A DNA stretch of 64,000 nt, from assembly GCA_947561585.1 (NCBI GenBank), contig CANNZV010000926.1, positions 62,001-126,000 of the forward strand, written 5' to 3'. Position 1 is the stretch's first letter, and each line of letters begins with the position of its first letter. The notes beneath the pieces were generated by a model. The model saw only the letters and a program-made list of their open reading frames with translations, made no database searches and was not told the DNA's origin. Shown one piece after another: positions 55,119-64,000 of the stretch. Both the position numbers and the translations under genes were made by a program. The DNA is from Caprella mutica (Eukaryota; Arthropoda; Malacostraca; Amphipoda; Caprellidae).

Positions 55119-58018
55119 TAATAATCTTTACAAATCTCGATCTTTAAAATAATTATTTTGATTCGGTCTAAGATCCATAAATTTAAATAAAAAATTATTC
55201 CTCTAATAATTATTATTCATGAGCATTTAAGTTACTATTCAACTTGAATGAATTGGTTGGTTTGTAAGAATTAGTTAAAATTCTGTAAATCATTTCTAAT
55301 CATAAAATTATAAATTACTTTATATTTTGGCAAGCTATTATTTTAATGACTGACATTCGCTCCTTCATAGCAAAATGTTAAATAAAAATGGAGTCTGAAT
55401 TGGATAGATTTCCTGGAATATCTCAGCTCTAGTACCATATTAATCTACATTTTTCAACAATTCTACTCTCTTCTAATGACACAATTCTTTGTTTTTCCTA
55501 AGAGGAAAGTTCTACAAATGATAATAAATGTTCAACTGAGTTGCTCTTTATAGGAATTATTTCTAGGAACCTCACATTTTGGGTTGTCTGTGAGTCACCC
55601 TAACATTGTTATATACTATATACATATAGTATCAAAAACACAAAGTCAGGAAACTAAAATCAGTCGTCGTCAGCTTAATTTCATTCGGCGGTTATAGTCG
55701 ATGATGAAAAAGATCATCTATGAACGACGATTAATACAAACATTATATCTTGAATTTAAAAGAATTTATTAGTTTATAACTTTATAGTGATAATAATGTC
55801 CGAAATTATCACGTTTTATTATGAAATATTATCAATAATTACGCAAAGGAAAATAAAAATACATTATAGTCTGGATTTAACTGAGATATACTTACCGTTT
55901 TCATTTCGTACATATTTAGGGAAAATATCAGTAGAAGGAGGTTTTCTCTAAAAATTGTGCAGGAAACGATATTTTATCAATATCTTATTACCTATAATAA
56001 TACCTAATAGTTGAAGATCTAAAAGAATTTTGAGATAGAAATCTCAGAGTTTAAATTTACCTCGAAATATACTCGGTCATTATCTCTTATTTATATTGAG
56101 ATTACAAAATTACGAACCAGACTTCTATCATTCTACGTAATATTTTAAATATTCAAATATTACAACATAAGTCAAGAGAGTATACAGAGTCAAGTGAGGC
56201 AATTCTCTTCTTGTGAGGTCAATTAGCATTCATTGGAGACTTGGTACGCAGAGGAAGTGAACTCCGGAACAGCCGTTAATGAATGTCCATACAAGACTGT
56301 CTTCGAATTACTTGGAGAGAATTTGTCAGATGAGAAACTCTGGTCAACCCTGTTCGAAAGGGGAATTGCAACTGGAAATTGGTAGTTAGTTCCACTATTG
56401 GATAGAATTGGTTTCTGTCAGAGTTGTGAACATTCATTGTAGTGCAATCTTTAATACAATCCCATAATATTAGATTGCTGTATATATTATTTACCAAATT
56501 TCAATTAAGTCAAAATATAAATTCATTCACAATAGACAAACTTTTAAATTTATCAAGTTAACAAAATTACTTGTTTTCACTTCATTTCATTGAACATCTT
56601 TTAATTATCTACTTCCCTGACGATTTCTTTCGACGACTATCTTGATGTCCTTGATTATTAATTAAGAAATTTCAAGGTTGATATATTATTTACTATTTGG
56701 TGAATAATTAAAATACCTCTTTTCCAAATATACCAGCCTAATTATAAATATTTTCTGTTTGATTTTCATCTATTAAACCAAAAGAACTTATTTTCAGATA
56801 TTGTTATTGGTAGGAATATAAATTGTTATTGGTTCTGGTATCGTGTCCAATAACCAAAGGCATATTATTCACTGCTATTCAATTACTAACCCTAAACTCT
56901 AAGGCCAGACACTCTATCAATACCAATATTGCATCCCAATGTCGAACAAATTGAATTTTGAATGTACAAATAAATAGGATGACCAGCTTTCGGATTATTC
57001 GAAGCGACACACAGGCTTCATATGAAGAGTTATGATCCGAAAGAGATGGATTACTTATTGTTTTTCCATATCGAAAAATAAGAATGAATGCTTTTTTTTT
57101 CTATAGATATTGAGACTGAAAATTACCGATCTGGACTAATAATATTTATTGTAATATTTAAAAAGATACTAAGGTGAAATTCAAAGACTGAGTTTGAATG
57201 TTTTACTCACAATACGTTAAATAATTATTGTTTGGTAATGAGTTATATAGTGTGCCATAAAAAATTAATAGGTTTGAAGTTCATTGACTTCACATTAATT
57301 TGTCTGACAATGTATATATTAATTAATACTTTATCTACATCAATTAATTTTATTGAACTGTTCAAAGCCAAATATCTCGCTTGGAGATCACCATTCAATT
57401 TTATGTTCAGGGTAAAATAATGTAATATATTCAAATTATTCACATTAATAAATCATATATTTATCAATGGTTGTCTAGCTAGTCTGTGGAGCTGTTTTTA
57501 TTTAGAATACAGTAGTAAATCACTGGACTGGTGGAATGAGTTATGATTTCCTCTTCAAAAGATAAGAAAGAGGATTGTTACATTTCAATACATCTTTTTA
57601 TGAAAAACATTATTCTACACTGAAAATGAAAGATTATTTATCTATTTCTCATTGAATTGAAAGACAAATCTTATGCAATGAAGAGATAGTTTAATACAAA
57701 ATTCTAAAAGTACTAATAAATTGCACCTACTTTTTCTACTCCTATTATTAACTTCGCAGAATGCAGGAAGGTCATATTTTCATCGGAATTTATTTCTTCT
57801 ATTGTTCTGCATTGTCAATTAATGCAAATAATTAAGCTATTTGATTTCATGCTAATATTATTGAGTTTATTTGAAATAATTATAATAATATGATTACTTA
57901 CTTCATAAAACATGAAGCAATAAAAATGTCAACGAGAATTAATAAATTCGATCAAATTGAAAATAAATTATTTGAAAAATAGACGTTTTGAACGAAATCG
58001 CATATATAAATGAATATA
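55119..58018. other. intergenic DNA
   Basis: About 2.9 kb of AT-rich sequence. Slightly GC-richer near 56170-56420. No gene, tRNA or element terminus found on either strand. Confidence 0.45.
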
Positions 58019-58712
58019 CAGGGAAACCCACAAAAAAGTGTACCCAACTTTAAATTTTTATACTTCGACAACTATTGAAGTTACAGTTTCTTTTAAACAT
58101 CATTTTGTTTATTGAATCCTTCTCCGTACATTGTTATATTTTCATAAATATTTATTTAATTTTGTGAACATAAAAGCGAATCAATTGATGGATGGTGCAA
58201 ATGGTCAGAAAACGGAAAATGAAGTAAGTTCAAACATTAAAAATATCTTTATTAGACAAAATCCCCCTCAATAAAAACAGATTTATTTATAGATTTTATG
58301 TATATTCATATAACTTTACTTTCATAAAATATTGGCAATCCAGTGAAAAGTTTTTGAGTAGAAAAATGAAGACACAAATTTTTTTATACAAACGACTCTT
58401 GTATAAAATTAAACTTGTTACTTGCTTTTTGCACTTAGCACTTTTCTCCAGATTGTCATTATTTTATAAAAGGAATAGTTAAATGAAGATTCTTAATACC
58501 TAGAAGTAAATCTGTTTTTATTAAGGGGGATTTTGTCTAATAAAGATAAGTCGTTGTTATATTCACAAAAATGAATAAACATTTATGCAAATTTAACTGT
58601 GGATGGAGAAGGGTTCAACAAACAAAATGATACTTGAAAGAAAACTGTACCTTCAATAGTTGTTGTTGAGATTTTCGAATTTATATTTAAGTACACTTTT
58701 TTGTGGCTATTT
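58019..58712. mobile_element. ~690-bp TIR element, CCACAAAAAAGTGTAC ends
   Basis: The left end CAGGGAAACCCACAAAAAAG + TGTACCC, preceded by TA, has its inverse GTACACTTTTTTGTGG at 58691-58706. The outermost ~10 bp on the right has decayed. Next inward, GAAGTTACAGTTTCTTT and AAGAAAACTGTACCTTC mirror each other, as do AGACAAAATCCCCCTCAATA and TTAAGGGGGATTTTGTCT. Probably a mariner-type non-autonomous element. No coding sequence. Confidence 0.75.
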
Positions 58713-58822
58713 TGTGAATAGTTGAAATGGGACTGAAGAATACAATGTTTATTAATAACTCATTTTTTGTAAATATTGGTTTTCTGATAAATGGTAATTC
58801 CGAAAACTATTGTTTTTGAAAG

Positions 58823-59395
58823 TTAAAGGGAGGGTGCGTGTAAAATCAAACATTTGTTAATATGTGTTTTAATGGAATCAGCATATTTAATTATGTATGA
58901 TTACATACTCTGTTCATCTAAATAATACTTATTAAAGAAAAGAACATTTAATTCATTTTGAAAAAGCGCCATCTAGTGACAAATAGCATAAGCCTTGCTC
59001 GAGTCATTGACGCCATCTTTCTGTGATTTCACAAACGTTGTGCAAAAAACTTTAGTATAGCTGCGAGTAATATTATTAATTATAACTCTAAAAATACTTT
59101 ACTTGTTAGTATATTGTATATAAATCACAAATTTTTTTATTTATAAATTATTTGGGAAGATAATTAGACATTCTATAAACGTTCATGAAGATTGTTCTGG
59201 AATGTTCTGGAAATAATGTAAACAGCGCCATCTATGAGATGATAGCATAAGCTTATGTTAACTAATATAAACCCTATTTTCTCTGAAAATACAGTGATTT
59301 GAGATGAAACATTTCATATCCGTAACTAATCATTGTTTTTTTATACTATTATAATCAAATATTTGATATGAAAATTAGATGCACCCCCCCTTTAA
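58823..59395. mobile_element. 573-bp TTAA-flanked MITE (piggyBac-like)
   Basis: TTAA + AGGGAGGGTGCGTGTAAAAT on the left and ATTAGATGCACCCCCCCT + TTAA on the right: short inverted repeats directly inside TTAA, the target duplication of piggyBac-type elements. The inside contains a direct duplication: AGCGCCATCTA...ATAGCATAAGC occurs at 58965 and 59224. No transposase. Confidence 0.65.
58965..59234 (+). promoter_or_regulatory. two CTCF-like motifs inside the TTAA element
   Basis: AGCGCCATCTAGTGAC (58965-58980) and AGCGCCATCTATGAG (59224-59238), same orientation, ~259 bp apart, each followed by ATAGCATAAGC. The word AGCGCCATCTAGTGG is close to the known insect CTCF recognition sequence. Binding is inferred from sequence only. 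Confidence 0.3.
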
Positions 59396-61958
59396 ATACT
59401 ATATATAGAACGTGATTAAATTGAAGTCTTAACTATTTATATAACAAATTGTGAAGGTTATTAGAACATTGTTTGAATATTGTCATTCCCCCTCATCCAG
59501 AGTACCCCTCTTTATTTGCCCCATTTAAATACCTCTCCCATTGCAAAGCGTCTTCATCTCCACTTGTGAGGGTTAGGATATTCCTTCCGCTCGAGTGGAG
59601 TGATCTGATTCCCAATGGAACACTCTCAACTATTGGGAATTTAGGAATTGGAGCAGTGATTCCTGATGTAAATGAGCTCCATTTCCATCCTAGAGTAACG
59701 AACTATTGATTTATCGGTGTTCTTTCTTCTATAAATTTTATATAACAGACTTTATACTGTATATAAATGAGTACAATTAATATAAGAATTGTTCAAGATT
59801 TTTACTTCAAACTTCAAGAGTTTCGTATAGAAGTAAATAATTATTATTATGTTATTTGTCACCAAATATGCAAGTTACAACTATTATCAATTTCATTTCT
59901 ATTAAATTTAGTATAAAACAATTTCAATAAATGTTAAACAATTTATTAATATCTTTACAGATATCTAAAACCAGATGGAAAATATTAATAATAATATAAT
60001 CAGTAGATTATCTATCTTAGCGATTGTGATTAGTATTTTTCGTTATTTACAAACTTTATACTCGGTAAGACGGTTTGAAATTTATGATACACTCTCTTGT
60101 ATCATAAAGAAGGTTTGTACATTGTCTTTAATGGAAGAGTATTATCTTTAAGTATGATTGGCTATTGTCTTATCTCAATTATCTTACTATAATGTTCCAA
60201 ACTGTTTGTCCAACTGCTGTACAACAAAAACAATTTCTAGACATGTTCATCCATTGAATAAACTTCAATCTAACTTTCACTATTATGTAAATGTTTACAC
60301 TTCGAAAACTTTGTAACCAGACGAGGGTTATGTCTCCTAATACCAACACCGGTCATCCTACTGGAACACCAAAAGCCACATAATTGGATGTCTCCGCACG
60401 CAACTTCAATAGGGTTTCTCCTCGAGTGATTTTATTGTTTGAACTTCTTATTGATATTCAGGATGATATTGAATTAACTTACTCTGTAAATAAGTTTCAA
60501 CTTTGTTTTAACTATGATATTTAAATATAATATACGACGTGTAAATTGACAATTTAGTATGTGTATAAAATCAAAAGTTTACGGTGTTTAAATGAAATGG
60601 ATGAAAATGGAGAGAAATACAATTAATCCCTTAAAAATAGCTAGTTCATAAAATGTTTTATCAAATTTATCCTAATTAAGAGTATAACAATTATTTAAAG
60701 GTTAAATTGAAATTCACGAAACGAAACTAATTCAAATATTCAATTTGAAATTACTATTAACAACAAACCTCATACTAGAAAAGTGTATTAGATTAATCAA
60801 GATATTTGACAGGAAAAACCACGTACCAGGGAAAATACAAATTTTGTCACCTGACAGTTAAATTACAAATATTACTAGGTTCTGCATATATCTCTCTACG
60901 AATAGTGTATTATATTTATTATTTGCAATGTTTTCATTGCGTTCATAAAAGAGTCTGTGCTAAAAAAATTATGTGAAGAATTACATAAAACTAGATACAG
61001 TGGAAACTGGTAATTTCTTGTTTCACACCAAAATTCTGAACTCTAACTTGATCTTCACCATCAAGAAAATGCCAATTTAATTCTAAAATAATTTTATGAA
61101 ATACAACTTATGGAATATGTCAATAACTTCATTATAAAGGGAAGTAACAACATCTCATGTAAAATATTGCCCAAAAAATCAACCAGTTATGGAATGTTTT
61201 AAATAGTTATTGTAGAGCTTTATCACAGACACAAAAACAACAGATCATGAAAGTTAGAAATTCAAGAAAGAGACGAACTCAAGAAGGGGATTCATATTGA
61301 AGATAACATATCAAAACTATATTAGTATATATATAAAAAATATTAATTTTGTTTGGATTCAAATTACTTTAACGAAATCTTATTTAATACTCGTCATATC
61401 ATGGATTGACTACTAACTATGACGCTTTTGCAAGCCCTACGATTTTTTTTCTAATCTGTATACTGCGGTTTCGGGCGAATCAGGCTCGTTCGAGTCAGAT
61501 AATTATTCATGAGAGTGGTAACTTCACGCTGAGTAAATCACAATATATCAAAAGGGTGAAATTTGGTAAGTTTCTTCTAAATTTTTCATTTATGAGCAGG
61601 ACATTTATCAGTCTCATCTGAGGGAACAAAAGACACGCATTTATTATTCATACGAAGATGAAATGGGAGTAAGACTGGTAAAAATTCCCTGATGAAACAG
61701 CAGCTTTTTCTACTTTCATAGTAGTAATGTGGCTATCAAAAGTATTTTTCTTGTCTTATCTTTTTATATATTTATATTTACTTGTCATATAATCAACAAA
61801 TTGAAAAAAAGACCACTTTAAACATAGAAAAATGGAAAAGCAAATATTTTGGTATCATAATCATTGAACGTATAGGACATGCGTGCAGAGGTTGACAGTG
61901 TTCATATTTTGTTAAAATGATTACTTAATTTTTTTAAATAATTTTTTTTGCAAACATC
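59396..61958. other. intergenic DNA
   Basis: About 2.6 kb. A 78-codon plus frame at 59473-59709 sits in a short GC-richer stretch but starts within unremarkable sequence and has no recognised domain. A 71-codon frame at 61406-61621 contains a GGTAAGT donor-like word near 61563. Neither is convincing as a gene. Confidence 0.4.
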
Positions 61959-62230
61959 TCGAAGTTTCAAAGAGACCAAATTGTTGATGCTAATATGGCA
62001 GGCGCTACTGTAACAGAAACTGTCAGAATGTTTGGCGTTACGAGAGGTACTGTCACAAAAGTAAAAACTTCATTTGAGAGAGAAGGATAAACATTAACCA
62101 TCTTAAACTAAGGACAAATCTGGCAGAAAGTGGAATTTATCCGAGAGAGACTGCGGGACTCTCAATCAAATTGTTAGATCGAATCTCAAGAACACGGTTC
62201 CTAAAATCACTGTAAAGATGGAACTTGAAA
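61959..62230 (+). pseudogene. Tc1-like transposase, N-terminal HTH fragment
   Basis: The plus-strand frame reads SKFQRDQIVDANMAGATVTE followed by TVRMFGVTRGTVTKVKTSFE. This is the classic N-terminal paired-type helix-turn-helix of Tc1 transposases (S-x-F-x-R-x-x-I-V...AGASVT...LGVSRATVSKV). TAA at 62088-62090 ends this frame. Similarity continues in other frames with SGRKW, LSERDCGTL and MELEMRT. The catalytic domain is absent. No TIRs were found. Confidence 0.85.
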
Positions 62231-63090
62231 TGCGCACCTGCTGTATGAATATGATTACTTTTATACTTTATTCATATATAATAATGAATGCAGCAAACAG
62301 AATTTCATTCTTTAATACAATAAGAACATTTTCAACAAATATGAAGAAATGAGAAAATATCATGATGAAATTTAATGTTTTTTATATAATGAAAAAAGAA
62401 TAATTGCATAATTATTTTCACTAAATTTTGATCGAAGTAAATAGTAATCATAGAATACTTCTTATGCAATTACTTCAAATAATAAGAATAAGTTCAGGTA
62501 CATTCTACATAATTAATATTCTCCATTTAAATTCTTTGGATCTGTTGTCTGTTAATCCCATTGAGTCTGTACCTAGCCTGCAGGTATCCAGGATACGGAG
62601 GAACAGATCCCAGGATTAGATATCTTCATTGCTAATCAATTACGATGATTGATAAGGAATATCTTTGATGGAAGGTATGCAGTAATTCATTTAAGGATTA
62701 GAGCAGCTTATTTGTTATTAGGTAGAACCTAACAACACAAAACTATAACATGGGTTGTTAAATACCTATTAATCTTCAATGAATAATGTAAGTAAGAAGA
62801 TATTGAAATTTAGTACTTCATTTTACCTATTTCAAAAAGAGGGAAAATAATTTAAAAAAAGTACGCTTGATGAATCAGATTATAAGAAATTATATTTCAT
62901 GAATTTCCTAATGAAATAAGTAATACCTGAAGTAAAATCAATCAATTATTCCATATGCATAAAATGTAAATAAACACTTAAGAGAAGAAAAAATAATAAA
63001 AACTTTTATCTCCATATTAGTTAATTAAACAACCAATATACCATAAAATATTTAAGTAACTATTATTTGACCCATTTAATAGGTATTCAA
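62231..63090. other. intergenic DNA
   Basis: AT-rich. A short inverted pair GCAGGTATCCAGGATACGG (about 62579) recalls the family B centre but is too short to assign. Confidence 0.4.
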
Positions 63091-63175
63091 CAATTTTATT
63101 CATTACCCAATGCACTTCATAACAATAAAATTCATTACCCAATGCACTTAATAACAATATAATTCACAACCCAAT
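63091..63175. repeat. ~33-bp tandem repeat, about 2.5 copies
   Basis: AATTCATTACCCAATGCACT with TCATAACAATA-type tail repeats two and a half times, the last copy with several changes. Confidence 0.8.
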
Positions 63176-63441
63176 TCACTTCATCAATTCTCACTGCAAA
63201 TTAATTATTCAATGTGAGCACCCCTTCAGATTTTAGAAATATTTTCCCCGTACATCAACTGCAGTTTCTCCTCATATCAATTGCAGCTGAAATTAACGAA
63301 CTAAGCCATTGAATGATGTGAAATCAGATAGGTGAAAACAATGGTGATTTCATATATGTAAAGCATGCATAGGAAATACTATTGATATGCAGATTGAATG
63401 GGGATTTAAATTCAATCATGCCAGACTGGAGAATGTGCATA

Positions 63442-63955
63442 AAGTTAAACTACTGCTTGAACGCCTGTTACCTACTGCTTGAACGGCTGATACCTACTCC
63501 TTAAACGCCTGATACCTACTGCTTGAACGGCTGATACCTACTGTTTGAACGCTTGATACCTACTGCTTGAACGGCTGATACCTACTGCTTGAATGCCTGA
63601 TTCCTATTACTTGAACGCCTGATACCTACTGCTTGAACGGCTGATACCTACTGTTTGAACGCTTGATACCTACTGCTTGAACGGCTGATACCTACTGCTT
63701 GAATGCCTGATTCCTATTACTTGAACGCCATATACCTACTGCTCGAACGCCAGATACCTACTGCTTGTACACCAGATACCTACTGCTTGTACACCAGATA
63801 CCTACTGTTTGTACACCAGATACCTACTGCTTGAACGCTAGATACTTACGGCTTGAACTACTGATACCTATTACTTGAAGCCATATACCTATTAGTCTAT
63901 TAATTGAACCCCATATACCTACTGCTTGAACACTTGATACCTACTGTTTGAACAC
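63442..63955. repeat. 22-bp minisatellite
   Basis: About 23 copies of CTACTGCTTGAACGCCTGAT (22 bp with AC). Variants ACGGCTGA, ACGCTTGA, TTCCTATTACTTGAACG and TACACCAGA recur in blocks. One seven-unit block (about 154 bp pattern around CCTATTAC) is repeated, showing segmental amplification. The array nearly reaches the window end. Confidence 0.95.
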
Positions 63956-64000
63956 CTGAAAGAGGTAATTAATTCACACATAACCAACCAGTCAAAATTT

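Noticed and set aside
59473..59709. 78-codon frame considered as a gene
   Set aside because: No recognised domain, no nearby promoter or splice signals, and no second exon; left as unexplained sequence.

Overview
This is an AT-rich eukaryotic nuclear window, most likely from an arthropod and probably an insect. The evidence is: spliced coding exons with GTGAGT donors, eukaryotic tRNA genes with internal A/B boxes, remnants of Tc1/mariner transposases and Gypsy polymerase, several MITE and foldback families, and abundant minisatellites. The order cannot be fixed from the sequence alone. One assembly gap of 677 N lies at 19744-20420.

Protein-coding content is very low. The only convincing host gene is on the minus strand at 13667-15988. 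It has three exons with consensus splice sites and matching phases, and encodes a 341-residue protein. An excellent BH3 core (residues 271-282) sits just before the last intron, and the last exon encodes a short hydrophobic tail. No BH1/BH2 region is visible, so it looks like an arthropod BH3-only (Bcl-2 family ligand) protein. It also carries a perfect 14-3-3 mode-1-type motif and a candidate TATA/Inr promoter with an overlapping upstream ORF.

The RNA genes are tRNA-Pro(AGG), two tRNA-Arg(ACG) genes in opposite orientations and tRNA-Ser(AGA). A tRNA-Val(TAC) gene is split in its D loop by a ~1.5 kb terminal-inverted-repeat element. Both tRNA-Arg genes are preceded by degenerate tandem copies of the tRNA-Arg 5' half.

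Layout. 1-10.6 kb: MITEs, tRNA-Pro and five minisatellites. 13.6-16.4 kb: the BH3-only gene. 16.6-22.1 kb: MITEs, a 1.15 kb foldback element, the gap and a 601-bp palindromic element. 23.7-26.8 kb: two large tandem arrays (71 bp and 27 bp units). 28.5-33.7 kb: MITEs, a mariner pseudogene, the tRNA-Val insertion and a 21-bp array. 37 kb: a Harbinger-like MITE. 44.5-47 kb: the tRNA cluster. 48.4-55.1 kb: a transposon graveyard (Gypsy, nested Tc1/mariner). 58-59.4 kb: two more non-autonomous elements. 62 kb: a Tc1 fragment. 63.4 kb: a terminal 22-bp array. Tandem arrays alone cover about 7.1 kb (about 11%). Apart from the BH3 gene and the tRNAs, the window is repeat-dominated intergenic DNA.
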